A stretch of DNA of 64,000 nt from assembly GCA_030066975.1 (NCBI GenBank), contig JASJAO010000015.1, positions 1 to 64,000 on the forward strand, given 5' to 3'. The stretch's first letter is position 1, and every line of letters starts with the position of its first letter. The notes below the pieces were generated by a model, which saw nothing but the letters and a program-made list of their open reading frames with translations, did not search any database and was not told where the DNA came from. The stretch comes from Henriciella sp. (lineage in GTDB: Bacteria; Pseudomonadota; Alphaproteobacteria; Caulobacterales; Hyphomonadaceae). The translations under genes were made by a program, and so were the position numbers. This document shows, in pieces, positions 46,653 to 56,036 of this stretch.

Positions 46653-46782
46653 CTAATTTCTCCATGGGTTTGCAGCGAGAGTGCTACGGACGGGCCTTTT
46701 TGACCTCGTGCTGCAGTCATGACAGAGAAAATATTACATCCAGCTAAGATTGTTTTCGAGTTTTGATGGCCCGATTAGGGAT

Positions 46783-47265
46783 TTAGTAATCGGCCAGTTC
46801 TGCGTACCGCCCACCATGATAAACAAGCGGTCGTGCAGACGCATCCGACTGCATACGATCAATCCGAGCGACAAAGATCGTGTGGTCACCGGCCGGGTGC
46901 TGCCCATATAGCGAACACTCCAGTCGCGCCGCACAATCAGGCAGAAGCGGTGCATCCCCGAGGCCCGGCTCGGTGTTCAGCCCGTTAAACTTGTCAGGGC
47001 CTGATTTGGCAAAGCGTTTGGAGAGTTCGGCCTGATCATCCCGCAAAATATGTACGGCATAGTGCGTCGCCGCTTCGAAATGGGGGAGACTGCGAGAAGA
47101 CTTGCCCACCGACCACAGGACCAGTGGGGGATCGAGTGAGACAGAATTAAACGAGTTGGCCGTGATGCCGATCCGCTCCTGATCTGTGCCGCGCGTTGTG
47201 ATGATGGTCACGCCAGTCACGAACAATCCAAGTGTCTCTCGCAAAGCGTGACTGTCTAGGCTCAT
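46783..47265 (-). CDS. Flavin reductase family protein (FMN reductase-like)
   Basis: 160 residues from ATG 47265 (AAGGA upstream); a TTG at 47295 would add ten. Signature GLFVTGVTIITTRG, GITANSFNSVSLDPPLVLWSV and HTIFVARID mark the small reductase component of two-component flavin monooxygenases. It reduces FMN or FAD with NAD(P)H. No monooxygenase gene is adjacent, so its partner is unknown. Confidence 0.85.
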   Translation of the reverse strand: MSLDSHALRETLGLFVTGVTIITTRGTDQERIGITANSFNSVSLDPPLVLWSVGKSSRSLPHFEAATHYAVHILRDDQAELSKRFAKSGPDKFNGLNTEPGLGDAPLLPDCAARLECSLYGQHPAGDHTIFVARIDRMQSDASARPLVYHGGRYAELADY

Positions 47266-47828
47266 ATGATTGGGATCCTTAATCTCCGTCTGCAATGTGG
47301 CTCTTTTTTGGGGCAGGTCTAGGTCAGATGGCAGAATTCGCGTTTTGGGACGCTGGCTGTTTGGGGAAATCTGCTCATCGCACGCGACTGATTCGTGGAT
47401 TTCGACCGGAAAATACTATGCAAAAGTCTGCAAACCGTGAAGTCAGGCCGACTCCTAAAACTGCATTAATGCATGTCTAATATGCAGAAAAGCGGTTGTG
47501 AGGAGTTGTTATTCGCTCAACTCGTTTTCGTTTGTGAATATGTAACATGAAGGTGGAACTGTCGAGACCCCTGCATTTTCAACAGAAAACAGCCGAAAGT
47601 GAATGAATGCGTAACTATATCATTAACATGAACAGCTGTTCATTATGAATGGATGTTCATCTGAAAACCATACGAAAACTTCATCTCAAAAAAGACTTGT
47701 ATGTCGGTTTTGTTACGGGCATCTACGAACCATCGAAAGTGGGCTCGCAAGCCCCATTTAGCAGTGAAGGACATCTTTTAGCAGTCGCCGCGGATGACGG
47801 CGGACAATCAAGATGTGGAGAGTGAGTA
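47266..47828. other. 563-base AT-rich non-coding stretch
   Basis: No convincing gene: the only open frame over 60 codons (47295-47480) is unlike a protein and lacks a ribosome site. It contains two perfect palindromes, TGCATTAATGCA at 47462-47473 and a 16-base one at 47628-47643, plus a further GTTCAT half-site at 47655-47660. It serves as upstream region for the flavin reductase on the left and the small gene at 47829 on the right; a non-coding RNA cannot be excluded. Confidence 0.5.
47628..47643. promoter_or_regulatory. 16-base perfect palindrome, probable operator
   Basis: ATGAACAGCTGTTCAT is self-complementary, with another GTTCAT half-site 11 bases further on. The position, about 185 bases before the ATG at 47829 in AT-rich DNA, suits a dimeric repressor. 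The spacing does not match the alphaproteobacterial LexA box (GTTC-N7-GTTC). Confidence 0.45.
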
Positions 47829-48053
47829 ATGAAAGATTGGTGTAACGACGATGGCGCAAAGCGCCTGCGTGAGAAAATTGCGGAGTACTGGACTGAGCGT
47901 GGCTACGAAGTCGAAGTCGATCTGGTCGATGCCGGTTTTGTCCCAGCCATGCGCAGTGCAAGAACAGACGTACGTAGCAACATGGTCAATGGTATGCCGC
48001 GTCGTAAACTGGTGAACGCAAACGAATTGCGCAACGAGTATCGCCCAGACTAG
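47829..48053 (+). CDS. Small conserved hypothetical protein, 74 residues
   Basis: A short soluble protein starting at ATG 47829, with GGAGAG 10 bases upstream. The sequence reads like one found widely in alphaproteobacteria: AKRLREKIAEYWTERGY early and VRSNMVNGMPRRKL near the end. The function is unknown. It is preceded by a long non-coding region with palindromes, suggesting dedicated regulation. Its stop shares CTAG with convergent gph. Confidence 0.75.
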   Translation: MKDWCNDDGAKRLREKIAEYWTERGYEVEVDLVDAGFVPAMRSARTDVRSNMVNGMPRRKLVNANELRNEYRPD

Positions 48054-48739
48054 ACTTTCTGTCTGAGCGTTTTGAGAGCGCTTGCCATTTCAGACCAATG
48101 ATCAACCGATCGAAGGGGTTCATAAGGGTCACCGGTCAGCGCCCCATAACCGAACGTTACGAAGACAAAGGGCAGCTTCGCATTGCGGGCTGCCCTTTCG
48201 TCTGTATGGCTGTCGCCTACCATGATCGCGCGATCCATCCGACCGCCCGCGAGGTTCACCGTTTCCTCAATGTGTGCGGCATGCGGCTTCTTTGAGGTTG
48301 CAGCATCGCCGCCAAGCGTTGCTGAGAAGAATCCACTCAGTTCCAATCCGGCAAGGACGCGCTCCGCGAGATCCTGTGCCTTGTTTGTACACACCGCGAG
48401 CTGCGCGCCCTGGTCCTGAAGATAGCCCAGTGTTTCGACCGATTGGTCATACGGGCGGCTCAAGCGGCAGATATTGTCGATATAGTGGTCGAGAAAACGC
48501 GGCCACAGGATTTCGTCCACCTCGTGCTCATCCACCGGCGCATTATTCCAGCTGAGCCCCTTTCGGATCAGCGCTTTCGCCCCATCCCCGATCATCATGC
48601 GGATGGTCTCAATCGAAACAGGTTCAAGCCCCTTTGACTCCAAAGTGTGGTTCAAAGCGGCGTGAAGATCCGGCGCGGTCTCGACCAGTGTCCCATCCAG
48701 ATCGAAAAGAAGTGTCCAGCCGTCAAAATCTGTGGTCAT
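48050..48739 (-). CDS. gph: Phosphoglycolate phosphatase-like HAD hydrolase
   Basis: 229 residues from ATG 48739, with GGGA seven bases upstream; another ATG lies six bases earlier. HAD motif I LLFDLDGTLVETAPDLHAAL is the classic Gph start; motif II is VCTNK, and motif III/IV the Lys in SKKPHAAHI and MVGDSHTDERAARNA. It removes phosphate from 2-phosphoglycolate or similar small substrates. Divergent from glmU across 83 bases. Confidence 0.82.
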   Translation of the reverse strand: MTTDFDGWTLLFDLDGTLVETAPDLHAALNHTLESKGLEPVSIETIRMMIGDGAKALIRKGLSWNNAPVDEHEVDEILWPRFLDHYIDNICRLSRPYDQSVETLGYLQDQGAQLAVCTNKAQDLAERVLAGLELSGFFSATLGGDAATSKKPHAAHIEETVNLAGGRMDRAIMVGDSHTDERAARNAKLPFVFVTFGYGALTGDPYEPLRSVDHWSEMASALKTLRQKV

Positions 48740-48822
48740 GGCCATTCCCGTTCGCTTAAAGGCTCGCATAGACTCGCGTGATGGTTTAGGGCGTTTTTGG
48801 CAACAGGGCGAGGTGGAATGCC

Positions 48823-50181
48823 ATGACAGCACGCGCAGCGATAATCCTGGCAGCCGGGCAGGGCACCCGGATGCGGTCTTCACTCCCGAAAGTCCTCCAC
48901 CAAGTCGGAGGTCGAGCCATGGTGGATTGGTCGATCGATCTGGCGAAGCGGATCGGCTGTGAGCGGATTATCGTCGTCGCCAGCGCTGATGGGCAGGGGG
49001 TTCAGGATCATGTCGAGATGGCGCTTGGGCCGGAAGCTGTTGCGATCCAAGATCCGCCGCTGGGAACCGGACATGCGGTTTTGGCCGCCAAACAGGCGCT
49101 GGATGGCTTCGAAGGCGATGTGGTGGTGCTTTATGGCGATACACCTCTCATCCCCGCCATCGCTGTTGAGCGGCTGTTTGAAGAATTGGAGGCCGGGGCA
49201 AAAGTCGGAGTTCTGGGCTTCGAAGCAGCCATGCCCGGGGCCTATGGCCGCCTGGTGACAAACACAAAGGGTGATCTTGAAGCGATTGTCGAAGCCAAGG
49301 AGGCGAGCCCTGAACAGCTTTCTATCAAGCTCTGCAATTCCGGCGTTATGGCTGCCCGGGCAAAGACCATGTTCGATCTGCTGGGGCAGGTGACAAATGA
49401 TAATGCCAAAGGGGAGTACTATCTTACCGACATTGTTCGGCTGGCGAGACAATCAGATGGCCTGTGTCGAGCGGTGAAGTGTTCAGAGGAGGATGTGCTT
49501 GGTGTAAACTCGCGCGTCGAACTGGCGGAAGCGGAGATCGCGTTTCAGATCCGGCGCCGGGCCGAACTGCTCGTCAGTGGTGTCACCATGGCCGCGCCTG
49601 AAACGGTCTTTCTGTCGTATGATACGATCATTGAGCGCGATGTTGAGATTGAACCGAACGTCGTCTTCGGCCCGGGCGTTCATGTGCGCAGCGGCGCAAC
49701 GATCCGCGCCTTTTCGCATCTTGAAGGCGCACAGGTGAGCGGCGGCGCTATCGTCGGTCCTTATGCACGGCTTCGCCCTGGCACACGGCTGGAGGCCAAC
49801 GTGAAAATCGGCAATTTTGTCGAAGTGAAAAATACGCGTATGGCAAAAGGCGCCAAAGCCAACCATCTCGCCTATCTTGGTGATGGGGAAGTGGGCGAGG
49901 ACGCAAATATCGGGGCAGGGACGATCTTCTGTAATTATGATGGTTTCCTGAAGTATCGGACCAAAGTCGGCAAACAGGCCTTCATTGGCTCCAATTCAGC
50001 GCTGGTTGCGCCCGTCACAATTGGGGAAGGTGCTATGATTGGCTCGGGATCTGTGATTACCAAGGATATTGAACCCAACGCGCTGGCTGTAGCGCGCGGG
50101 CGCCTTGTGCAGAAATCAAACTGGGCAACGGGGTTCAGGGACAAGATGGCCGCGATCAAAGCGGCAAAGAAAAAGGGCTGA
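48823..50181 (+). CDS. glmU: Bifunctional N-acetylglucosamine-1-P uridyltransferase/glucosamine-1-P acetyltransferase
   Basis: 452 residues. The N-terminal uridyltransferase has LAAGQGTRMRSSLPKVLHQV, the acetyltransferase half has left-handed beta-helix hexapeptides from about residue 250, with NFVEVKNTRMAKGAKANHLAYLGD carrying catalytic residues. It makes UDP-GlcNAc for peptidoglycan and lipid A. AGGTGG lies seven bases before the start. rpiA follows after 11 bases. Confidence 0.96.
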   Translation: MTARAAIILAAGQGTRMRSSLPKVLHQVGGRAMVDWSIDLAKRIGCERIIVVASADGQGVQDHVEMALGPEAVAIQDPPLGTGHAVLAAKQALDGFEGDVVVLYGDTPLIPAIAVERLFEELEAGAKVGVLGFEAAMPGAYGRLVTNTKGDLEAIVEAKEASPEQLSIKLCNSGVMAARAKTMFDLLGQVTNDNAKGEYYLTDIVRLARQSDGLCRAVKCSEEDVLGVNSRVELAEAEIAFQIRRRAELLVSGVTMAAPETVFLSYDTIIERDVEIEPNVVFGPGVHVRSGATIRAFSHLEGAQVSGGAIVGPYARLRPGTRLEANVKIGNFVEVKNTRMAKGAKANHLAYLGDGEVGEDANIGAGTIFCNYDGFLKYRTKVGKQAFIGSNSALVAPVTIGEGAMIGSGSVITKDIEPNALAVARGRLVQKSNWATGFRDKMAAIKAAKKKG

Positions 50182-50192
50182 TCGAAACGCGA

Positions 50193-50891
50193 ATGGCGAA
50201 CGAACTGGAAAAAGAAAACGCCGCAGCTGCAGCGCTCGACTATATCGAAGATGGCATGACGATTGGGCTCGGAACGGGATCAACGGCGAAGTATTTTGTC
50301 GAATTGCTGGCCGAAGAGATCGCAGAGGGCCTGGTTGTTCGGGGCATTCCGACCAGTCTGCAAACGCAGCGCCTTGCTGAAGAGCTGGGCGTCCCACTGG
50401 TTGATGTGGAGCAGGTGGATCGCATTCATGTGACTGTCGATGGCGCCGACGAAGTTGATGAGAGCGCGCAGCTGATCAAAGGCGGCGGTGCGGCGCTGTT
50501 GCGCGAGAAGATCATCGCCAATGCCAGCGATCTGATGGTGGTGATTGCCGACAGTTCCAAACACGTCGAAGCGCTCGGCCAGTTTCCCCTGCCGGTCGAA
50601 GTTACCCCGTTTGGATATACGATCACAGCCAAGAAGACCTATGACGCCCTGTGTCAGGCTGGCATTCTGCGTCCGATGATCAAAGTGCGGACCGGGGCGA
50701 ATGATCAACCGATTGTGACTGATGGTGGCAATTTCATTCTGGACTGCCAGTGCGGCGTGATACCGGATCCGCCAAAAGCCGCGGCCTTGTTGGCCAATGT
50801 GCCCGGCATTGTTGAGCACGGCTTGTTCATTAACAAGTGCCGCGTGGTGATTATCGGGGCTCCAGACGGCGCGACCATATTTGAATATTAG
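50193..50891 (+). CDS. rpiA: Ribose-5-phosphate isomerase A
   Basis: 232 residues. It has GLGTGSTAKYFVE for phosphate binding, DGADEVD with the catalytic Asp, LIKGGGAALLREKI with the catalytic Lys, and GNFILDCQCGVI late. It interconverts ribose-5-P and ribulose-5-P. Co-transcribed with glmU upstream and gor downstream (59-base gap). Confidence 0.95.
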   Translation: MANELEKENAAAAALDYIEDGMTIGLGTGSTAKYFVELLAEEIAEGLVVRGIPTSLQTQRLAEELGVPLVDVEQVDRIHVTVDGADEVDESAQLIKGGGAALLREKIIANASDLMVVIADSSKHVEALGQFPLPVEVTPFGYTITAKKTYDALCQAGILRPMIKVRTGANDQPIVTDGGNFILDCQCGVIPDPPKAAALLANVPGIVEHGLFINKCRVVIIGAPDGATIFEY

Positions 50892-50950
50892 ATCACGATC
50901 GCCATATGCGGCGCTGATGAAAAAACTTCCCCCCAAAAAAGGAGCTGGAA

Positions 50951-52327
50951 ATGGCCGATCACGCGTATGACTATGACCTGTTTGTGATCGGCGGAGGCTC
51001 TGGCGGGGTTCGTGCGGCGCGAATCGCAGCGGGCCACGGCGCCAAAGTTGCGCTCGCCGAAGAGTATCGCATGGGTGGGACTTGTGTGATCCGCGGCTGT
51101 GTGCCGAAGAAGTTCATGGTCTATGCCAGCGATTATGGCCGCAAGATCGAAGAAGCGCAGAAATATGGCTGGGACGTCTCGGTTGGTGCGTTCGATTTCA
51201 AATCGTTCATGGCCAATCTGCATGCCGAAGTGGATCGCCTGTCCGGCATTTACATGAGCGGGCAGGTGAATGCCGGTGTCGATGTGTTTGAAGAGCGCGC
51301 GGAGTTTGTTGATGCGCACACGCTGAAACTGGTGAAGTCCGGTAAAACCGTCACTGCGGACAAGATCCTGATTGCGGTGGGGGGAACGCCTTGGCGACCG
51401 GACCCGGAAGAGCTGCCGGGTGTGGAGCATACGATCACCTCGGATGGTGTGTTTCAGCTGACAGAATTGCCCAAACATATCGTCATCGCGGGCGGTGGTT
51501 ATATCGCATGCGAGTTTGCGCATGTGTTTGCTGGCTTGGGGGTTGAGACCTGTCTCGTTTATCGCGGTGAAACGGTGCTGAACGGATTTGATATGGACGT
51601 TCGCACAGTGGTTCACGAAGGCCTGAAAGAGGCCGGGGTGCGTGTGATCACGAATACGGTGTTTGAGAGTATTGAAAAACGCGAGGGCGAAACGCCACTG
51701 CACCTGAAATTGACCAATGGCATGACCCTTGATGCCGATGTGATCATGATGGCGGTGGGACGGCGCCCCAACATTAACGGGCTGGGGCTTGAACATGCAG
51801 GTGTGCAGGTCGGTGAGCGGGAAGAAATTACCGTCGATGAACAGTCCAGAACCAATGTCGAGCATATCTGGGCGGTTGGTGATGCGACGCGCCGGGTGGA
51901 ACTGACTCCGGTGGCGCTGCGCGAGGGGCACGCTTTTGCCGATAGCGAGTTTGGCGGCCATCCCCGCACGTTCGAGCACGATATGATTGCGACAGCGGTG
52001 TTCACCCAACCCGAAGTGGGAACCGTCGGCCTGGTTGAACGCGAGGCGCGCAAAAAATTTGGCGCTGTGGATATCTACAAGACCCGGTTTCGACCGATGA
52101 AAAATATGCTGAATGGCAAGTCCGAGCGGGTCTTCATGAAGCTGATCGTGCGGCAGTCAGATGATGTCGTGGTCGGCGCGCATATTGTGTCGCCGGATGC
52201 CGGGGAGATGATCCAGATGCTGGGCATTGCGGTGAAAGCCGGTGTGACGAAGGCTCAGTTTGACGAGACCTGCGCGGTGCATCCGACGATCGCGGAGGAA
52301 ATCGTAACGATGCGGACGAAGAGTTAG
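50951..52327 (+). CDS. gor: Glutathione-disulfide reductase
   Basis: 458 residues; GGAG six bases before the start. The N-terminal FAD site is FVIGGGSGGVRAAR, redox-active disulfide GGTCVIRGCVPKK, NAD(P) site IAGGGYIACEFAHVF, and interface His-Glu pair CAVHPTIAEE near the C-terminus. Glutathione-type rather than lipoamide or mycothione reductase is indicated by the VIRGCVPKK context. It keeps glutathione reduced. Followed by a hairpin-rich spacer. Confidence 0.93.
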   Translation: MADHAYDYDLFVIGGGSGGVRAARIAAGHGAKVALAEEYRMGGTCVIRGCVPKKFMVYASDYGRKIEEAQKYGWDVSVGAFDFKSFMANLHAEVDRLSGIYMSGQVNAGVDVFEERAEFVDAHTLKLVKSGKTVTADKILIAVGGTPWRPDPEELPGVEHTITSDGVFQLTELPKHIVIAGGGYIACEFAHVFAGLGVETCLVYRGETVLNGFDMDVRTVVHEGLKEAGVRVITNTVFESIEKREGETPLHLKLTNGMTLDADVIMMAVGRRPNINGLGLEHAGVQVGEREEITVDEQSRTNVEHIWAVGDATRRVELTPVALREGHAFADSEFGGHPRTFEHDMIATAVFTQPEVGTVGLVEREARKKFGAVDIYKTRFRPMKNMLNGKSERVFMKLIVRQSDDVVVGAHIVSPDAGEMIQMLGIAVKAGVTKAQFDETCAVHPTIAEEIVTMRTKS

Positions 52328-52340
52328 GGTTAGGCCAGCA

Positions 52341-52676
52341 CCCTCGGATACCCAGTCAGGCTGGGCACAACGTCAAGTCCGAGGGCAGCGCGTGCGGCCG
52401 CGGATGCGGCGGAGGGGTGAGTGAATTATGGTTTGGGAGTTTCCGCTGACACCCGCGTCGGCGGGTGTCCATGGAAGTTTTTTCACCGCGCTAAGAGGCT
52501 TCGCCTCACGCGGTGGAAACGGGTTCCCGATCGTCGCTGCGCTCCTCCGATGAACCAAGCTCAGGGCTGAGTTTCTTAAGGTTCGGGGAGCCCTCAGCCT
52601 GGTTCATGTGAGCGCCGAAGGCGCGATACGGAACCTGCTTCTGCCTCGCGTCGCCCGAAGGGCGTTAGCGCGAGGC
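52341..52676. repeat. Array of five nested hairpins in a 361-base intergenic region
   Basis: The gap 52328-52688 holds no gene but these inverted repeats: CCCTCGGA / TCCGAGGG with inner CCCAG/CTGGG (52341-52385); GACACCCGC / GCGGGTGTC (52448-52469); CACCGCG / CGCGGTG enclosing AGGC/GCCT (52484-52515); ATGAACCA / TGGTTCAT enclosing GGCTGAG/CTCAGCC (52550-52607); and GCCTCGCG / CGCGAGGC enclosing GCCC/GGGC (52643-52676). The GGTTC-flanked and GCTCAGGGCTG parts recall the repeat copies at 5.6 and 16.6 kb. The first hairpin may end the gor transcript. Confidence 0.75.
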
Positions 52677-52688
52677 CAAACTCAACCT

Positions 52689-53063
52689 TTAGCTGCTGTC
52701 CTGAACGTCCGGCAAAACCCGCGCTGCTCTGGACACGACACGGCGCATCAACCGCTCGCCACATTCCATAATCCGGCCCATCCAGAAATGGATCGCGCCA
52801 AGGTGCATTTCGCCGGACTCATTGTACATGGCGTAGCAGTGCGGACGGTAGATGTCGTTCTGCTGATGGAACCATGCCGTGAGATCTTTCGGATCATCCG
52901 ACACGAACGTCACCCAGACTTTTCCGTTTTCGTCAGCTTGCCAGAGGACTTTGCGTTTATTGATCCGGCACCAGCGCTTCACCGCAAACAGCTGCCACCA
53001 AACCCACGGCCAGAGATAGACCGGAAGATGCTGTACAGCGGCAAGGGTGAAGCGAATATCCAT
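52689..53063 (-). CDS. Hypothetical protein, 124 residues, Trp-rich
   Basis: Unrecognised. The N-terminal quarter, YLWPWVWWQLFAVKRWCRIN, is aromatic-rich and could bind membrane. The remainder is a soluble-looking domain with WFHQQNDIYRPHCYAMY and HFWMGRIMECGERLM. Normal coding-like composition and a proper ATG at 53063 support a real gene. It sits between the hairpin array and a TrmH-type gene on the same strand. Confidence 0.6.
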   Translation of the reverse strand: MDIRFTLAAVQHLPVYLWPWVWWQLFAVKRWCRINKRKVLWQADENGKVWVTFVSDDPKDLTAWFHQQNDIYRPHCYAMYNESGEMHLGAIHFWMGRIMECGERLMRRVVSRAARVLPDVQDSS

Positions 53064-53125
53064 GCCCGTTAGGGTGACATGGGCGCAAATTCGGTCGGAT
53101 TGATTTATTTGCTCTGAGCGTCTTT

Positions 53126-53773
53126 TCAGCCTTCTCGCGGCATGATCGTCGGAAGCGGTTTTTTGCGTGGTCGTCTCTCATTACTGCGTCGATATTTACT
53201 CTGATATGCACGCCGTTGTTTGGTCACTTCATACAAAACAATACCCGATGACGTCGCCAAGTTCAGGCTTTCTATCATTCCGAACATGGGAACCGCTATG
53301 CACATTTCGCTCCGCTCTACAGCTATGTCGCTGATGCCGCGTGTTTCATTCCCGAACCATACCGCGAGCTTTGCATGCTCTGTGTAGTCGCCCTCGTGAA
53401 GGTAAACGCTCTGTTTGCCTTTCACGTGTGGCGATGTGACGACGGAAACGAAACCGTTCTTTTCCAGATGATCCAAGCAAGACTCGGTGCTCTCAAAACG
53501 CTTCACAAAAGTCCACTTTACGGCTGATGCAGACGTCTTGGTTAATGAGCGTCTTTCTCTCATTTCTTCCCAATCATCGGGAAGAGAGCCTCGAAAATCT
53601 ATCACATAGACTTTCTCGACACCCAAGGCGTTCACGTTCCTGATAACCGTGCCGATGTTTCCTATGTTCGTCGGGTTCTCGATGACCGCAATCAAATTCT
53701 TACAGCGGAATTCTTTGATTGCATTAGCCCGTTCTCTAACAGCGGTACGTTGTGTTTTTTGTTCTTTGTCCAT
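53126..53773 (-). CDS. TrmH/SpoU-type SPOUT RNA 2'-O-methyltransferase
   Basis: 215 residues. SPOUT motif 1 is NPTNIGNIGTVIRNVNALGV, motif 2 AVWFGNETRGIS, motif 3 GMIESLNLATSSGIVLYEVT. The pattern fits the trefoil-knot SpoU family that methylates ribose in tRNA or rRNA. The C-terminus is Arg/Lys-rich (RRSNERRPRKKP) for RNA binding. The target is unknown. Codon use and base content are AT-richer than neighbours, hinting at transfer. Confidence 0.85.
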   Translation of the reverse strand: MDKEQKTQRTAVRERANAIKEFRCKNLIAVIENPTNIGNIGTVIRNVNALGVEKVYVIDFRGSLPDDWEEMRERRSLTKTSASAVKWTFVKRFESTESCLDHLEKNGFVSVVTSPHVKGKQSVYLHEGDYTEHAKLAVWFGNETRGISDIAVERSEMCIAVPMFGMIESLNLATSSGIVLYEVTKQRRAYQSKYRRSNERRPRKKPLPTIMPREG

Positions 53774-53918
53774 CGATCAATAATCGCCTGTGGAGTTGTC
53801 AGTTCATCACTCGACACACACAACACGACTGCGGTCAAACCTTATTTATCTGATCCCCTCTCGCAACCCAAACAAACATGGTAAACGTCGCTAGTCTGGA
53901 GTTGGCGGCGATAAGTAG

Positions 53919-54377
53919 CTAAACCCGTTTCGCCATGTCGACTTTGACGCCATTGTTGATCGTCTCTCGGCCTGTCACGACAAACCCATGTCTCTCATAG
54001 AAGGTGACATTGCCATCGAACCATTCATTGGTGATCAGGCGGAGCTTTGATTGTCCGGCGGCGGTGGCGAGGTGTTCGGCGTGGTGGAGCAATATCTTAC
54101 CGATCCCCTTGCGCTGGTGGTCTGGCGAGATGGCGAGGTTTTCGATGAAGAGGTGGGTGTCAGCTGGTACGGTTTCGATGAGCCCGACGATCTCGCCTTC
54201 CGATATGGCGAGATCGAAGCGATGTTTGAGAAAAGCCGCTTTATAATCGACGGTCATCGGGAGCGGTTCACGCCCGATACGCGAGATCCATTTTGTGTAG
54301 GCGGCCTTTGTGATCGCAGCGATCACGTCCACATCTTGCGGCGTTGCGGGGCGGATGCTGATATGCGGCTGATCCAT
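53919..54377 (-). CDS. GNAT family N-acetyltransferase
   Basis: 152 residues. The acetyl-CoA loop is NLAISPDHQRKGIGKILLHH, with FYERHGFVVTGRE at the C-terminal end. Typical for RimI-like acetyltransferases, but the substrate cannot be predicted. A 145-base gap separates it from the TrmH-type gene, and 48 bases from erpA upstream. Confidence 0.85.
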   Translation of the reverse strand: MDQPHISIRPATPQDVDVIAAITKAAYTKWISRIGREPLPMTVDYKAAFLKHRFDLAISEGEIVGLIETVPADTHLFIENLAISPDHQRKGIGKILLHHAEHLATAAGQSKLRLITNEWFDGNVTFYERHGFVVTGRETINNGVKVDMAKRV

Positions 54378-54425
54378 CCGACGGTCGTTACCGACTTCGG
54401 CCTGACGTGTGAAGCAGTACCCCGC

Positions 54426-54752
54426 CTAGACTGAAAAACTCGTGCCGCAGCCGCAGCCGGCGGTGGCGTTTGGATTGTTGATCTTGAAGGCGGCGCCGAT
54501 GAGCTCGGTGGAAAAGTCGATTTCGGACCCGTCCATGAATTCCAGGCTCATTTCATCGATGAGGACGCTGACGCCGTCGCGGCTAACGACCAGATCGTCG
54601 GCATTGGCGGTGTCGTCGAGGTCGAACTTGTAGGAAAAGCCCGAGCAGCCGCCGCCTTCGACGCTTACCCTTAAGTAGGACTTATCGGGTTGTTTCGCTA
54701 GAATCGCGGTAATCCGCTTCGCAGCCGATTCGGAAAGGGTCACATTGCTCAT
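54426..54752 (-). CDS. erpA: A-type iron-sulfur carrier protein
   Basis: 108 residues from ATG 54752. The three cluster cysteines are seen in GGGCSGFSY and the C-terminal [12 protein letters not shown]. It delivers Fe-S clusters to apoproteins; ErpA versus IscA cannot be fully separated by eye, but a lone gene divergent from dgt is the usual alphaproteobacterial erpA setting. The start codon overlaps that of dgt on the other strand. Confidence 0.85.
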   Translation of the reverse strand: MSNVTLSESAAKRITAILAKQPDKSYLRVSVEGGGCSGFSYKFDLDDTANADDLVVSRDGVSVLIDEMSLEFMDGSEIDFSTELIGAAFKINNPNATAGCGCGTSFSV

Positions 54753-55953
54753 GGGCCATAAGATAGTGACACCCAGCATTCCTGAAAAGAGGGCTGTGTT
54801 TGCCACACTGTGGGAAGAGTCTCGCGGGCGCTTTATTGAAGAGCCGCATTCAGCGACGCGGACACCGTTTCAGCGGGATAGAGACCGGATTATCCACGCG
54901 TCTGCCTTTCGCCGTCTGAAGCAGAAGACGCAGGTTTTTGTCGCCCATGAGGGGGATCATTACCGCACGCGGCTGACCCATTCGCTGGAAGTGGCGCAGA
55001 TTGCGCGGTCTGTGGCGCGCACGCTGGGCCTCGATGAGGATCTGGCTGAAGCGATGGCGCTGGCGCATGATTTGGGCCATCCGCCGTTCGGGCATGCTGG
55101 CGAGGATCAGCTGGATGCGTGTATGGCCGATTATGACGGCTTCGATCACAATGCGCAGACCCTGCGCGTGGTGACCAAGCTGGAGAGCCGGTATCCGAAC
55201 TTTGACGGGCTCAACCTGACCTGGGAGATGCTGGAAGGGCTCGTCAAGCATAATGGGCCTTTGCTGACGGCGGACAATGGTGTGGCAGACTTGCCAGCTG
55301 CGTTTCGTGACTTTGCGCATCTGGAAGCGCTGGAGCTGGATCAGTTTGCCGGGCCGGAAGCGCAAGTGGCGGCGCTCGCCGATGATATTGCCTATAACAA
55401 TCACGACATTGATGACGGGGTCACGGCGGGTCTGTTCACGATTGAGGACCTGATCGAGCTGCCGCTGGTGGGCGAGATCTTTAAGTCTGTGCGGGAAGAT
55501 TATCCGGTCATTGATCGGGAAAAGTGGGTGTATGAGGCGGTGCGCCGTCTGATCGGACACTGGATTGACGACCTGACGGCTGAAACGCAGCGGCGTGTGG
55601 GCGCGTATAAGCCGGGCTCTGCGGCGGATGTGCGGGCGATGCCGGTGCCGCTGGTGGCGTTTTCGGACGGGTTGGAGCGGGATCAGCGCGCGCTGCGGGC
55701 GTTCTTGTATGAGCGGATGTACAAGCATTACAAGGTCAACCGCATGCGCAGTCAGGCGAAACGGATCCTGAATGAGCTGTTTGATCTGTTCATGGCAGAG
55801 CCTGAAACCTTGCCGGATATCTGGCGGCTGGATGCCCAGCAGGCGCCGGCGGTACGACGCGCGCGGATTGTCTGCGATTATCTCGCCGGGATGACGGACA
55901 ATTACGCGATTGATCTGCACCGGCGACTGTTCAGCATGGAAAGCATGCTCTGA
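54751..55953 (+). CDS. dgt: Deoxyguanosinetriphosphate triphosphohydrolase-like protein
   Basis: 400 residues if the ATG at 54751 is used. The HD-domain metal ligands are in [30 protein letters not shown] and later [31 protein letters not shown] is the family N-terminal signature. It hydrolyses dNTPs to deoxynucleosides and triphosphate. The start is uncertain: ATG 54751 lies within the erpA start, so a GTG about 15-50 bases downstream may be used, and there is little room for a promoter. Confidence 0.88.
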   Translation: MGHKIVTPSIPEKRAVFATLWEESRGRFIEEPHSATRTPFQRDRDRIIHASAFRRLKQKTQVFVAHEGDHYRTRLTHSLEVAQIARSVARTLGLDEDLAEAMALAHDLGHPPFGHAGEDQLDACMADYDGFDHNAQTLRVVTKLESRYPNFDGLNLTWEMLEGLVKHNGPLLTADNGVADLPAAFRDFAHLEALELDQFAGPEAQVAALADDIAYNNHDIDDGVTAGLFTIEDLIELPLVGEIFKSVREDYPVIDREKWVYEAVRRLIGHWIDDLTAETQRRVGAYKPGSAADVRAMPVPLVAFSDGLERDQRALRAFLYERMYKHYKVNRMRSQAKRILNELFDLFMAEPETLPDIWRLDAQQAPAVRRARIVCDYLAGMTDNYAIDLHRRLFSMESML

Positions 55954-56036
55954 GCTGCAACTGGGGGCTGCGATTTAAACATCGTTAACGAAACGGGCCT
56001 TATTGTTAACCGAACCCTCAGTGTACAGGTGAAAGT

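Noticed and set aside
47295-47480. Plus-strand 61-codon frame
   Set aside because: No ribosome site, odd composition, overlaps the flavin reductase leader.
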